DNA of 64,000 nucleotides, taken from JBBQWT01 sp038210375 (GTDB lineage Bacteria; Acidobacteriota; Terriglobia; Terriglobales; Acidobacteriaceae). The notes below the pieces were generated by a model. It was given only the letters and a program-made list of their open reading frames with translations, made no database searches and had not been told where the DNA came from. Positions 43,577-53,238 of this stretch are shown one piece after another (the first letter of the stretch is position 1; every line of letters begins with the position of its first letter). Location: NCBI GenBank assembly GCA_038210375.1, contig JBBQWT010000016.1:1-64000 (forward strand), read 5' to 3'. The position numbers and the translations under genes were made by a program.

Positions 43577-43599
43577 GAGCCCCGGCGGTTGCCGGGCTC
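43577..43599 (+). terminator. Hairpin after the 43.5 kb remnant
   Basis: GAGCCCCGGC, loop GGTT, GCCGGGCTC form a strong stem with one bulge. Only CTG follows on the plus strand; on the minus strand TTT follows. Likely a relic of the intrinsic terminator of the decayed gene. Confidence 0.5.
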
Positions 43600-43803
43600 C
43601 TGAAAACGTCGCATAGTGAACTTCCAACACCCGGTGGTGAGTGCTACCGCCTGATACCATCAGTTTCGTTGATCCGCAAGAAGTTTTGCTCGCCGCTTTT
43701 TATTTCTCATCTGTTCTCCGCATCCAGCGCCGCTTCGGTTACGCACCCTCTCGCGGAGTTATACTGATCGGCGCCGCCGCCTCTTGGTGGAGGAGCACAC
43801 TCA

Positions 43804-46182
43804 ATGGCGGATGACCCAAGTACTTTAAGCCCTCAACGCGGCGATCTGGACGTGACGATAGGGTCTCCGGGTCCACGGCCTGCGGCCATCTCGAACAGTT
43901 TTCCGGAAAGCATTGGGGGCTACCGCATCGTTCGGCTGCTTGGTCAAGGGGGCATGGGCGCCGTCTACGAAGCCGAGCAGGACCGGCCGCGTCGGAGCGT
44001 TGCGCTCAAGGTCATCAAGTCGGCCTGGGCGAGCCCTGACCTCCTCCACCGCTTCCAGCAGGAGTTCCAAGCCCTCGGCCGCCTCCACCACCCCGGCATC
44101 GCACAAATCTACGAGGCCGGCGCCGCCGACACCGGCTTCGGCTCCCAGCCCTTCTTTGCCATGGAGATCATCCGCGGCCAGTCCCTGACTGACTTCGCCG
44201 ATACCCATCAGCTGAACACGCGCCAGCGCCTGGCTTTGATGATTCAGGTTTGTGAAGCGGTGGAGCACGCCCATCAACGCGGCATCATCCACCGCGATCT
44301 GAAGCCGGGCAATATTCTGGTGGACGAGAACGGCCAGCCCAAGATACTGGATTTCGGCTTGGCGCGCGTCACCGATAGCGATGCCAAAGCCACCCGCCAG
44401 ACGGATATGGGCCAACTGCTGGGCACGCTGGCTTATATGAGCCCGGAGCAGTTTCTTGCCGATCCCCTGGCCCTGGATACGCGCAGCGACGTCTACGCCC
44501 TCGGAGTCATCCTCTATGAATTGCTGTCCCATCAAATGCCCTACCCCATGTCGCAACTGGTGCATGAGGTGATGCAGACCATCCAGCTCACCGATGCGGT
44601 TGCGCTGAGCTCGATCGACAGAGCGTATCGCGGAGATATCGAGACTATCGTCGCCAAGGCCCTGGAGAAGGACAAAACCAGGCGGTACGGGTCGGCGGCG
44701 GAACTGGCGGCGGATATCCGGCGCCACCTGGAAGACAAACCGATCACGGCGAAATCGCCCAGTGCGAGCTATCAAGTAAAGAAATTTGCGCGCCGCCATA
44801 AGGTGTTGGTGTCCGCTGCGGCGACCGTGTTTCTGGTCCTGGTCGCCGGCGTCGTCGTCAGCACCTGGGAGGCCATGCAGGCGCGGCGGGCGACCGCGAC
44901 CGCGGAGGCGCTGAGCAACTTTCTGCAAAACGATGTGCTGGCGCAGGCGAGTGCCTCCAAACAGTCCGGTCCGAAGACCAAACCCGACCCTGACTTGAAG
45001 GTACGGACGGCTCTGGATCGAGCCGCGGCAAGCATCCCAGGCAAGTTCGACGCACAACCCGAGGTAGAGGCCGAGATTCGGGACACCATCGGACAGACTT
45101 ACACCGACCTCGGCCTTCATCCGGAAGCACAGAAGCAACTGGAGCGCGCCCTCGACTTGTACCGCAAGGCCCTGGGAGCAGAGAACCCCAAGACCCTCAC
45201 CACCATGAGCCGCCTGGGCACTGCCGCCTGGCATCAAGGCAAGTATCTCGAGGCGGAAGCGCTTCTCGGACAGACCCTGGAGATGGAGCGGCGGGTATTA
45301 GGTCCCGAGCACCGCGACACGCTGTATTCCATGAATAACCTGGCCAACGTCTACCGGGGGCAGGGCAAGAGCGCGCAGGCCGAGGCGCTCTACAGCGAGA
45401 CCTTCGAGCGCCGGCGGCGCGTGTTGGGTCCCGAGCATCCTGACACTCTGACCTCGATGAACAATCTGGCCAACGTTTATTGGTCGCAGGGCAAGTACGC
45501 GCAGGCCGAGGCGCTCTACAGCCAGGCCATGGAGATCCAGCGGCGCACGCTGGGTCCCGAGCACCCTGACACCCTGTTGTCCATGGGCAATCTGGCCGAC
45601 ACCTACGCCAAGCAGGGCAAGTACGCGCAGGCCGAGCCGCTCTTCAGCCAAACTATGGAGATCAGCCGCCGCGTGCTGGGTCCAGAGCACAATAGAACTC
45701 TTGGCTTTCTTTCGGATTTTGCATCCATGTACCAGCGCCAGGGCAAATATGCCCTGGCGGAGACTCATGCCGCCGCGGTCCTGGCGGGGCGCCGGCACGC
45801 CCTGGGCCCCGAAAACTCTGACACCATGGAGTCGGCGGCCGATCTGGCGCTGGCCTACCAGTCGCAGGGCAAGTTCACCGAGAGCGAGTCTCTCGCCCGC
45901 GAAGTCCTGGCCTTCAATCAAAAGAAACAGCCCGACGACTGGCAACGATATCGCGCCGAGTGCCTGATGGGCGCCAGTCTGGCTGGGGAAAAGAAATACG
46001 CCGAAGCCGAACCGCTGTTGCTCGAAGGCTATGAGGGAATGGTCAAACGGAAAACCCGGATGGGATGGATGGGAGTCTCGAACTGGTATCACCTTGACCG
46101 CGCCCGCGAATGGAACGCCGCGCTCTACGAAGCCTGGGGCAAGCCGCAAAAGGCGGCCGAGTGGAAGCTAAGGCAAGACTGA
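43804..46182 (+). CDS. Membrane Ser/Thr kinase with tandem TPR repeats
   Basis: 792 aa, ATG with GGAGGAG just upstream. Kinase domain (residues about 40-310): glycine loop GQGGMGAV, HRDLKPGN, DFGLAR, MSPEQ. A single helix near 334-354 (VLVSAAATVFLVLVAGVVVS) places the rest outside the cytoplasm. The C-terminal part holds kinesin-light-chain-type TPR repeats of 42 residues (RRVLGPEHPDTLTSMNNLAN, VYWSQGKYAQAEALYS), five close copies visible as 126-bp tandem repeats in the DNA at about 45250-45830. Likely senses or assembles a periplasmic partner. Substrate unknown. Confidence 0.92.
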   Translation: MADDPSTLSPQRGDLDVTIGSPGPRPAAISNSFPESIGGYRIVRLLGQGGMGAVYEAEQDRPRRSVALKVIKSAWASPDLLHRFQQEFQALGRLHHPGIAQIYEAGAADTGFGSQPFFAMEIIRGQSLTDFADTHQLNTRQRLALMIQVCEAVEHAHQRGIIHRDLKPGNILVDENGQPKILDFGLARVTDSDAKATRQTDMGQLLGTLAYMSPEQFLADPLALDTRSDVYALGVILYELLSHQMPYPMSQLVHEVMQTIQLTDAVALSSIDRAYRGDIETIVAKALEKDKTRRYGSAAELAADIRRHLEDKPITAKSPSASYQVKKFARRHKVLVSAAATVFLVLVAGVVVSTWEAMQARRATATAEALSNFLQNDVLAQASASKQSGPKTKPDPDLKVRTALDRAAASIPGKFDAQPEVEAEIRDTIGQTYTDLGLHPEAQKQLERALDLYRKALGAENPKTLTTMSRLGTAAWHQGKYLEAEALLGQTLEMERRVLGPEHRDTLYSMNNLANVYRGQGKSAQAEALYSETFERRRRVLGPEHPDTLTSMNNLANVYWSQGKYAQAEALYSQAMEIQRRTLGPEHPDTLLSMGNLADTYAKQGKYAQAEPLFSQTMEISRRVLGPEHNRTLGFLSDFASMYQRQGKYALAETHAAAVLAGRRHALGPENSDTMESAADLALAYQSQGKFTESESLAREVLAFNQKKQPDDWQRYRAECLMGASLAGEKKYAEAEPLLLEGYEGMVKRKTRMGWMGVSNWYHLDRAREWNAALYEAWGKPQKAAEWKLRQD

Positions 46183-46566
46183 GGGCCTGGCATCGAAATA
46201 CGCGACTTCGATACTGAGATTGATCGCTACGAACGTACGCCGGAGGGCGACTACTCTAACTCTCGATCTTCATGAACAGAGCGAGCTACATGCAGGAGCG
46301 GAGCCGGCGCAGGCTGCTGACCCAAACTCGCACGAACACCTGTCGTTCACCAACGGAAGGCTGACCAGCCGCAGTATTGATGCGGGAAGCCAGTTGATCG
46401 TGCAAATGAGCTTCGTGAAGTCGCCGTATGCCCGGATCAATCTCGGCACGGGCACTGAATCTTAAGATTCGAAGGCGTAGCACTACCTCCATCGACGTTC
46501 CTGCATCGCATTGAAGTACTGACGGGATGTCCATGGAAATGGACTCTGCGCTGACGTCTTACAAGC
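46183..46566. other. Intergenic region without supported gene
   Basis: 384 bp between the TPR kinase and the PAP2 gene. Short frames exist (for instance 46220-46465) but none resembles a known protein or has a convincing ribosome site. No hairpin or promoter stands out. Confidence 0.35.
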
Positions 46567-47607
46567 GTGGGTTATGATTCCAAATTCATGCCATGTCTAA
46601 TTTTGGCGACGGAGAGGCGTCCGCTGAACAACTTCCCTCACGACATCACCGGCGCGGCCATTTTAGGGTCCCCGGCCATCGCCCTGGGGCAGATTCTCCC
46701 TGGTCTCGAACGATATGGCGGAGGGAGGAGTCGCGCACTGGTTCTGCTCGGCGCTTTCGTCGTAGCTTTGTTTCTCGGCGTGCGCTGGTTTCAAGGGCAC
46801 GCCGGTTCACTTGCCCAGGCAGCGCCGCGGATGCTTCAACGAATCGCGGATTCTGCCGTCTCTCGACGAATCCGGGAGCGCCATCCCCGCGCATGGATGT
46901 TCACGATGCAACGTTTTCAAAGCGGCGGATACCTGGGCCTCCATCTGACGGTGGGGATGATGATCGCCCTGGCTGCGCTATGGGTGTTCGCCGGCGTGAC
47001 CGAAGATGTAATCCATGGCGACCCCCTCATCCAATTCGACCTACGCGTTTTCAACTGGCTTCATCAACACACGTCACCGCTGGGGAGCAGGATTTTTGAG
47101 GCAGTCGGCTGGATGGCGTCACCGGTCTTAATTATTACGACGGCGGTCCTGGTCGCTCTCGTCTTGTTCCTTCGCAAGAACTGGCTTCTCTTTTCGGCTT
47201 GGACCGCAACTCTCGTTGGGTCGGGAATTGTGGATGCCTCGGTTAAACACATTTTCAAGCGTCCCCGGCCGAACAGTATGGATGTCTTCTTGTATGGCCC
47301 CGGCAATAGCTTCCCCAGCGGACATGCGCTGGGGTCGCTGGTCTTCTACGGGATGATTGCCTACCTACTCGTGGTCTTCCGGGTGAAAGACCGGGGCTCC
47401 CAAATCGCCATCGTCGTTGCCGCTGCCTTGATCGTCCTCGCCATCGGCTTCAGCCGGCTCTATATCGGCGTGCACTATTTCAGCGACATCTTGGCCGGCT
47501 ACGCAGCCGGGCTGGTGTGGCTTTCCACCTGCATCACCGCGGTGGAGGTTGCGCGCCGCCAACCCCATCCTAACCCGGAGGCAATGCCGCCGCCAGAGCA
47601 GCGATAA
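46567..47607 (+). CDS. PAP2-family phosphatase, membrane-bound
   Basis: 346 aa. The second half is a complete PAP2 lipid-phosphatase: KHIFKRPRP (K-x6-RP), NSFPSGHALG (PSGH) and GFSRLYIGVHYFSDILAG (SR-x5-H-x3-D), with five helices. Expected to dephosphorylate a lipid phosphate or undecaprenyl pyrophosphate at the membrane. The first about 115 residues (LGSPAIALGQILPGLERYGG, ALVLLGAFVVALFLGVRWFQ) are an extra N-terminal module, perhaps the end of a DedA-like domain as in DedA-PAP2 fusions. Start 46567 is uncertain. Convergent with the kinase at 47818. Confidence 0.88.
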   Translation: MGYDSKFMPCLILATERRPLNNFPHDITGAAILGSPAIALGQILPGLERYGGGRSRALVLLGAFVVALFLGVRWFQGHAGSLAQAAPRMLQRIADSAVSRRIRERHPRAWMFTMQRFQSGGYLGLHLTVGMMIALAALWVFAGVTEDVIHGDPLIQFDLRVFNWLHQHTSPLGSRIFEAVGWMASPVLIITTAVLVALVLFLRKNWLLFSAWTATLVGSGIVDASVKHIFKRPRPNSMDVFLYGPGNSFPSGHALGSLVFYGMIAYLLVVFRVKDRGSQIAIVVAAALIVLAIGFSRLYIGVHYFSDILAGYAAGLVWLSTCITAVEVARRQPHPNPEAMPPPEQR

Positions 47608-47817
47608 CAGTGCCGGGGGAGGAACCAGGGGAAAGACGGAACGTTTGCCATCTTTGCTAGTAGCTTGTGAGGCTGTGGCTCCGTTTGGCTCGCGTAGCAT
47701 TGTTTTTTTTGTTTCCTTCTGGAATCGCCCCAGTCAGGACGCCTTGGCTATGCTGATAGCTATTGAGAAAACCAAGGGAGAAAACCAGGGGACAGAAGGT
47801 CCGTTTTCCATCCATCC

Positions 47818-49983
47818 TCAGGGCAAGCGCGGCGCGGCCAACGGGGGCGCCGGGGCTGCCGTTGCGGGCGGGCGGGCTATTTCCAGGCCCGCTTTGCGCA
47901 GACCCTCCACCAGATGCTCGACCATCTCCGGACCATGCCACTTCCCAAGTTGTTCGTATGCGGTCGCGGCATAGTCGGGCTTGAGGATGGACAATTCCCG
48001 CAGGGCCTTGCTCGCGGCTTCTCGTTCGCCCAGCTGCCCGGAGGCCGCCGCGAGGGCCTCGTACGAGCCAAAGTATCCTGGCAGATCAATCTTGAGCGCC
48101 ACGTTCAGCGCACCCCGATAGTCGCCCAGACGGTAGGAATTGTAGAAGTGGGGGAACCAATACCATCCGGGATGACTGGGGTTCAGTTGCAGCGCCCGAT
48201 CCACCAGTGAACAGCCCTGCTCCCAGTCGCCCGCATAAGCCATCATGCTGCCCAGTCCGGCCAGAGTGGGGCTGTCCAGGGGATTGATGGCGATGGCTTG
48301 CTCCGCCGCGGCTCGAAATGCCGGGAACTCTTTGCAGAAAAACAACGCGCGGGCGAGGGCGTTGTGGGCGACCGCGTTGGAGGGAGCGGCGTTGGCCGCT
48401 CTCCGCGCTGCCTTCAGCGCACGACCGAGGGGGTCAGGCTGGAGGTTAAATCCGCCGGAATACTCCAAACAGTACGAGAACGCAAGCATTGCCAGGGCAT
48501 CGGCATAATTCGGCGCTCGCTGGACGGCCAGTTCCAAGGCCGCACGAATGGCCGCGTGCTCCTCGGAAGTGAAGCGGTAGCCGAAGCCAAAGCTGCGCAG
48601 CACCGCTTCGTAGGGAGTCAGATCGCCGGGAGATTTGCTCCGCAGCGATTCACTCATGTTGCGCGGCAGAATCCCGTGGGCATCGCCAACCGTGGAGACG
48701 ATCCGGGGAACGACGTCGTCCTGAATCTGAAATATCGCTTCCGGACTGAAGGAATGCTCATAATTTCCCGCCCATAAGTGGGTGCCGGAGCTCGCGTCCA
48801 CAAGCTTCACCGCGATGCGCAGCTTCGATCCTGCCTGGCGAAGGCTCCCCTCCATCACGTAGCGCGCCCCCAGTTCCTTTCCCGCGGAGCCCGCGTCCGC
48901 TGCTTCGGCGGCATAGGGAGCAGTGGACTTCGGCGTGACCACCCGGAGATAAGAAAACCGGGAGAGGCCCATTACGATGTCTTCGGTCAGCCCCTCGGCC
49001 AACGCCGTGAGGTCGGCGTTACTGCCGCTGTACTTGAACGGCAGCACCGCAACCCAGAACCCCTCGTCCGCCCGATAAGCACCCGACGCGGATGCCGTCA
49101 TGGGGCGCGCAGTCGAAGTGCGGGCAGCCCCCGTGTCCGACGCTTCTCGCGCCACATCGCGGAGCTCATTGCCAAGGTCGCGCGCCGTCTGCGGGCGGTG
49201 GCCTGGATCTTTTTCCAGGCAGTGCCGGATGATTCGTGCCAGATCGCTCGGCAGATCGGCCCGTACTTCGTTCACCAGCGGCGGACTGTCGCGCAGGATC
49301 GCTGAGATCAATTCGCCCGAAGACGTTCCCTCGAACGGCCGCCGCCCGGTTGCCATCTCGTGCAACACCACACCCAGGGAGAAGATGTCGGTGCGATGGT
49401 CTATGGCGCGGCCCGTGATCTGCTCGGGCGACATGTATGCCGGCGTTCCCATAATGATGCCCGCTTGCGTCTCTCCCGCCGACGTCGCAGCGAAATCGTC
49501 AGACGTCTGGGGACGCACATCTTTCGCCAAACCAAAATCCAGCACCTTGACGCGTCCGTCGTCGCTGACCATCACGTTGGCCGGCTTCAGGTCACGATGC
49601 ACGATGCCTTTGTCGTGCGCTGCGGCAAGCGCCTGGGCCAGGGCGCCGCCAATCTCGATAATTTGCTGGATCGGAAGGCCCCCTTCAGGAATGCGCTGGT
49701 CGAGCCCTTGTCCTTCGACCAGCTCCATGGTGAGAAAATGAATGCCGTCAGCTTCCTCAACCGAAAAAATGGTAACGATATGCGGGTGATTCAGGGCGGC
49801 AACGGCGCGGGCTTCACGCTGAAAGCGCTCGAGTCGTTCGGGGTCGCAGGCCATCTCCGCGGGCAACATTTTGAGCGCTACGTCGCGCCCCAGTCTGGTG
49901 TCGGTAGCCCGATACACCTCCCCCATGGCGCCCGCGCCAATCGGGGCGGTGATCCTGTAGTGCGCCAGTGTGCGCTCGATCAG
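47818..49983 (-). CDS. Ser/Thr kinase with TolB-like and TPR domains, CTG start
   Basis: 721 aa. The family N-terminus continues upstream of the first ATG (49926): LIERTLAHYRITAPIGAGAM, and only a CTG at 49983 follows a perfect AGGAGG with six bases between. So the gene probably begins at CTG. The kinase domain has GAGAMGEV, HRDLKPAN, DFGLAK and MSPEQ. Then a TolB/FlgO-like domain (WVAVLPFKYSGSNADLTALA, GARYVMEGSLRQAGSKLRIA) and TPR repeats (AVAHNALARALFFCKEFPAF). No transmembrane helix is evident. Related in layout to the protein at 31770. Confidence 0.92.
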   Translation of the reverse strand: MIERTLAHYRITAPIGAGAMGEVYRATDTRLGRDVALKMLPAEMACDPERLERFQREARAVAALNHPHIVTIFSVEEADGIHFLTMELVEGQGLDQRIPEGGLPIQQIIEIGGALAQALAAAHDKGIVHRDLKPANVMVSDDGRVKVLDFGLAKDVRPQTSDDFAATSAGETQAGIIMGTPAYMSPEQITGRAIDHRTDIFSLGVVLHEMATGRRPFEGTSSGELISAILRDSPPLVNEVRADLPSDLARIIRHCLEKDPGHRPQTARDLGNELRDVAREASDTGAARTSTARPMTASASGAYRADEGFWVAVLPFKYSGSNADLTALAEGLTEDIVMGLSRFSYLRVVTPKSTAPYAAEAADAGSAGKELGARYVMEGSLRQAGSKLRIAVKLVDASSGTHLWAGNYEHSFSPEAIFQIQDDVVPRIVSTVGDAHGILPRNMSESLRSKSPGDLTPYEAVLRSFGFGYRFTSEEHAAIRAALELAVQRAPNYADALAMLAFSYCLEYSGGFNLQPDPLGRALKAARRAANAAPSNAVAHNALARALFFCKEFPAFRAAAEQAIAINPLDSPTLAGLGSMMAYAGDWEQGCSLVDRALQLNPSHPGWYWFPHFYNSYRLGDYRGALNVALKIDLPGYFGSYEALAAASGQLGEREAASKALRELSILKPDYAATAYEQLGKWHGPEMVEHLVEGLRKAGLEIARPPATAAPAPPLAAPRLP

Positions 49984-50099
49984 ATCAAGCCTCCTGCGAG
50001 CCTTGCCCTCGGCAGACCAGGGGTGTGTAACGGAGCCGCATCATGATAGGTTCATCCGGGGACACCGGACAGGGGTTGAACAGCGAACCACCGAGGCCA

Positions 50100-50219
50100 G
50101 GCTTAAGAGATGCTTCTCGCGCCAACCACCTTCACTTTATCACTTTCAGTTGTTACCGCCGCCAGTCTTTGTTAACCACTGCGCGGCGCCGGGATGGCTT
50201 TCTACCCAGACGTTTGGGG
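50100..50219 (+). pseudogene. N-terminal remnant of a Y1/REP-associated transposase
   Basis: The frame reads GLRDASRANHLHFITFSCYR, RQSLLTTARRRDGFLPRRLG. HLHFITFSCYRRxxLL is the diagnostic start of REP-associated tyrosine transposases (IS200/IS605-like Y1 HUH family), carrying part of the nuclease core. It is cut off after about 40 residues, before the catalytic Tyr. The only Y1 trace in the window, which also holds REP/MITE-like repeats. Confidence 0.6.
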
Positions 50220-50258
50220 TTGAGCATTTTTCGCCCTGATGGTGTCGGGCACCCGGCT

Positions 50259-50488
50259 TCAGTTCACAAGGAGGATTGCCTTTCCAGGCTCATCATCTTT
50301 GGGGAAAGCTCCCTGCGACGCGCTTTGCGTCAGTACTGTCTTCAGTATCACGAAGAGCGGAATCACCAGGGCAAGCAGAACCTGCTCCTGTTTCCACGTC
50401 AGACCGTGCCGTCGACAACAGTAAAGGCCCCGTAAAGTGCCGCGAGCGTCTCGGCGGACTACTAAAGTACTACCATCAGGGAGCCGCG
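50259..50488 (+). pseudogene. C-terminal remnant of an integrase-type (DDE) transposase
   Basis: In the first frame: SVHKEDCLSRLIIFGESSLR, then RALRQYCLQYHEERNHQGKQ, NLLLFPR. After a shift near 50400-50430 the next frame reads CRERLGGLLKYYHQGAA. These are the end of integrase-core transposases (KDECLSR-x-IxFGE, YHxERNHQGxxN, RRERLGGLLxYYxR-AA). Frameshifted and missing the N-terminal half. It directly follows the Y1-type remnant, so two unrelated transposon relics abut. Confidence 0.75.
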
Positions 50489-50582
50489 CGACCCAAAATC
50501 AGTTCCCGACGAGTTCTTGACCATACGGGAATACCTTCGGCCGCTGAGCATGCGAGGAAGGAGACAACCTCCCTGCGTCAAA

Positions 50583-50612
50583 AAAATCGCCCCGCATTTT
50601 CGCGGGGCGATG
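50583..50612 (-). terminator. Intrinsic terminator of the surface-protein gene
   Basis: Read leftwards: ATCGCCCCGC, loop GAAAAT, GCGGGGCGAT, then six to seven T. A perfect 10-bp stem, 22 bp after the stop of the gene at 50634. One of the best terminators in the window. Confidence 0.92.
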
Positions 50613-50633
50613 GTTATTGTATTAATGTTGATT

Positions 50634-52835
50634 TTATTTGACAGTCAGGGAAACGCCGGTCGAATGGCTCAAGGATCCACTGCTTCCGGTGATTGTCAAT
50701 GAATAGGTGGCTCTCGACGTCTTGTTTCCGGTAGCGATTTTGAGCGTCGAGGTTCCTGAACCGGTGACGGTGCTGGGAGTAAAGCTGGCGGTGGTGCGCG
50801 ATGGCAAGCCGCTTACGGCAAAACTTACGGTCCCGGTGAAGTTATTTGTCCCGGTTATAGTTACCCCGTAAGTAGTGCTCGAGCCTCGCAGCACTGTCTG
50901 GCTCGAGGGTGATGCAGTGATCGTAAAGTCAGGCGGAGGTGGAGGCGTGCCCACCTGCAGACTCACGGTGGTGGAGTGGGTGAGAGTTCCGCTGGTTCCA
51001 GTAATGGTCAGCGTGTAAGTACCGTTGGCTATGTTGGAAATGGTCAATGCGGATGAACCCGAACCAGTCACGGTTGGAGGATTGAATCCGGCATTCGCCC
51101 CGGCCGGCAAGCCGCTTACAGTAAACCCTACTGCTCCAACAAAGCCCCCTGAGGCAGCCACGTTGACGGTGTAATTGGCGTTGGTACCTGTGGCAATCGA
51201 TTCCGATGCCGGGGTAGCGCTAATGCTGAAGTCAGGGGTGGCTGGCTGGCCGCATCCGGCGAACTTGAAATTGCCAATGCGGGTGCTCCAATTAAAGGTG
51301 CCGCTGGATTGCAGGTATTCGGTGGTGTACCACAGGGTGCAGTCATCAACTGGATCAACGCTGATGCTGCTGTAGTCCCCCCAACGGTTAAGGGTACGAA
51401 GCTGGGCGCCGGTGCCATCTTTGATCGTGATCTCGGAGCTCAGCGTGCCCAGGGGATCTCCCGGGGCTCTGCCGGCGAAGCGAATGCCAGGATAGATTGA
51501 GCTGCTGGAGACGCTGTAACCCACCGCCAGGTTGCCGGAATTATCCATGGCCGCGCTTCCCATCCAGCGGTAGCTGGCGTCGGGTGCGTAGGTGCCCTGT
51601 TGATAGACGGTGGGGGCAGCATTGCCCAGGTCACGAAGCTCGTACCAGCGCACACCTACGCTGCTGCCGGCAGTCACTGAGTGGTTTACAACCAGGGCTT
51701 CGTGGCCGCCGAAGTTACGGTATGCAAGCCGATACATTAGCCGGTCGGCAAGCGAATCCAGCAACTGGCTGGTGCTCAATTGCGGAATGCAGGTACCGCC
51801 GCCGCCGCAGGCTGCGGAAAATGACGTTACTGGCACCGTCACCGGACCCGACAATGTCGCGCTGGGAACTGAAAAGTTAACATTGGTCATCTTCCATACT
51901 TCGAGGGAGTTAGCGCCGAAGTCAACGAAGTAGGCGGGAGAGTTGGCCGGGGGCGGGGTGCTGCCATCCAAATCCGCGGGCAGGACGCCGCCGTAGGCGG
52001 TTCCTAGTTGAAAACAGATCTCATTGGCTGGCGTACCGGCGAGCATGGCGGAGCGGTCGTAAGCGCACAACTGCGGCCCGACAAAAGTATTGCCGGCAAA
52101 CATATTGAAAGTTATGTAGTAGCCATTGTTCCAGACCCCTAATTTAGGGTAGTCATTAAAGTTGCTATAGCGGAACGCATAGACGTTCCAGCCGCTGGTG
52201 TGGGCATCCGGGCCCTTGGAGACGGCGACACACTGCCAGTATCCAATCGAAGCGCCGTTGGTGACCGAGAATTGGGTCATCACCCAGCGCTTGGCCGCCT
52301 TGTCGTACTGGGCAATCGGATCGCCGTCATTATTGACGGCACAGGGATGGCTGGCGCCGAGTGCTTGAAAAAGCGTGTTGCCGGCTGCCGGGCCATACAG
52401 CAGAGTCCCGGATTTGCTGTACACGGCAAAAGACTCATTTACCCACTGCACATATTGAGTGTCGCCGACGGCGCCATTCGTGTCAGGAGGAGCGGCGTTC
52501 GGGGTGTAGCCACCTCCGACGCCCAAGCCATCAAAGCTGACAACGTTGCCGACTGTGGGAGCGCTGACCGCGAAACTCTGGACAGCAGTGTCTGGCGTTG
52601 ACGAGATTGCATTCTTGGCGCCCAGCAGGCGAATGGGTTTATCCCTTTGCCCGTCCTTTTCCTTCAGTGGCGCGGTGTCACGCAAAGGCGGAGCTTCGGC
52701 GTGGTCCGAGTGCTTTACTGTTCCCTTCTGTTGGTCGGAGGCTTCCGCAAAGCTGGCGGTTGCAAAACATGTTATTCCTATGATCAGCAGAATCGCCCAG
52801 GCAATATGTGCCGGGCGGGGCTTGGAATCGTTCAT
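50634..52835 (-). CDS. Large exported protein with C-terminal Ig-like repeats
   Basis: 733 aa from ATG at 52835, with GAGGATAA before it. Signal peptide IAWAILLIIGITCFATASFA. The middle part has repeated Asn/Gly/Ser-rich beta strands (WVNESFAVYSKSGTLLYGPA, YWQCVAVSKGPDAHTSGWNV, GVRWYELRDLGNAAPTVYQQ), possibly a propeller. The last 160 residues are two Ig-like repeats (DFSISATPASESIATGTNAN; DFTITASPSSQTVLRGSSTT). Probably a cell-surface or secreted binding protein. Transposase relics lie on both sides. Confidence 0.8.
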   Translation of the reverse strand: MNDSKPRPAHIAWAILLIIGITCFATASFAEASDQQKGTVKHSDHAEAPPLRDTAPLKEKDGQRDKPIRLLGAKNAISSTPDTAVQSFAVSAPTVGNVVSFDGLGVGGGYTPNAAPPDTNGAVGDTQYVQWVNESFAVYSKSGTLLYGPAAGNTLFQALGASHPCAVNNDGDPIAQYDKAAKRWVMTQFSVTNGASIGYWQCVAVSKGPDAHTSGWNVYAFRYSNFNDYPKLGVWNNGYYITFNMFAGNTFVGPQLCAYDRSAMLAGTPANEICFQLGTAYGGVLPADLDGSTPPPANSPAYFVDFGANSLEVWKMTNVNFSVPSATLSGPVTVPVTSFSAACGGGGTCIPQLSTSQLLDSLADRLMYRLAYRNFGGHEALVVNHSVTAGSSVGVRWYELRDLGNAAPTVYQQGTYAPDASYRWMGSAAMDNSGNLAVGYSVSSSSIYPGIRFAGRAPGDPLGTLSSEITIKDGTGAQLRTLNRWGDYSSISVDPVDDCTLWYTTEYLQSSGTFNWSTRIGNFKFAGCGQPATPDFSISATPASESIATGTNANYTVNVAASGGFVGAVGFTVSGLPAGANAGFNPPTVTGSGSSALTISNIANGTYTLTITGTSGTLTHSTTVSLQVGTPPPPPDFTITASPSSQTVLRGSSTTYGVTITGTNNFTGTVSFAVSGLPSRTTASFTPSTVTGSGTSTLKIATGNKTSRATYSLTITGSSGSLSHSTGVSLTVK

Positions 52836-53238
52836 CAGGTTATCCTCGAAGTGAATTGAATTGCTCGGCTTTGTGAGTCCTGTTTGCTTGAGTCCGGGGC
52901 CGGCTTGCGGATGGATCTGCGAACCTTGATTTGGTATCAAATTCGTCCTTTGAGCAGGTACAGTCGAGGTCGACACCCGAGCGGGAATGCTGAAAACGTT
53001 ACGCTAGTTTGCAAAGATTATCGACAACCTCGGCGATTGTAAAGGATTATTCTGCGGGGTGACCCGTTCATTGGGTCAGCCATGGACCAGACGTCACTAA
53101 CAAACTTTTCCCAAATTCAGTGTACTGAGGCCGAGAAGATTTGATTTCAAGCGGCAGCACTATACCCCACATCGATCTCTACTAAATGATTTGTGCCTGG
53201 CAGTAGAAAATTAATCTGCGCCATATCCATTGGCGGGT
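52836..53238. other. Upstream region of the surface-protein gene
   Basis: 403 bp with no supported frame. It must contain the promoter of the minus-strand gene starting at 52835. No clear operator was seen. The left boundary of the IS701 relic is at 53239. Confidence 0.35.

Noticed and set aside
43825..45237. 470-codon minus-strand frame
   Set aside because: Mirror of the kinase gene at 43804; arises from high GC at third codon positions.
45250..45830. CRISPR-like regular repeats
   Set aside because: The regular spacing comes from 126-bp coding repeats for TPR motifs within the kinase gene.
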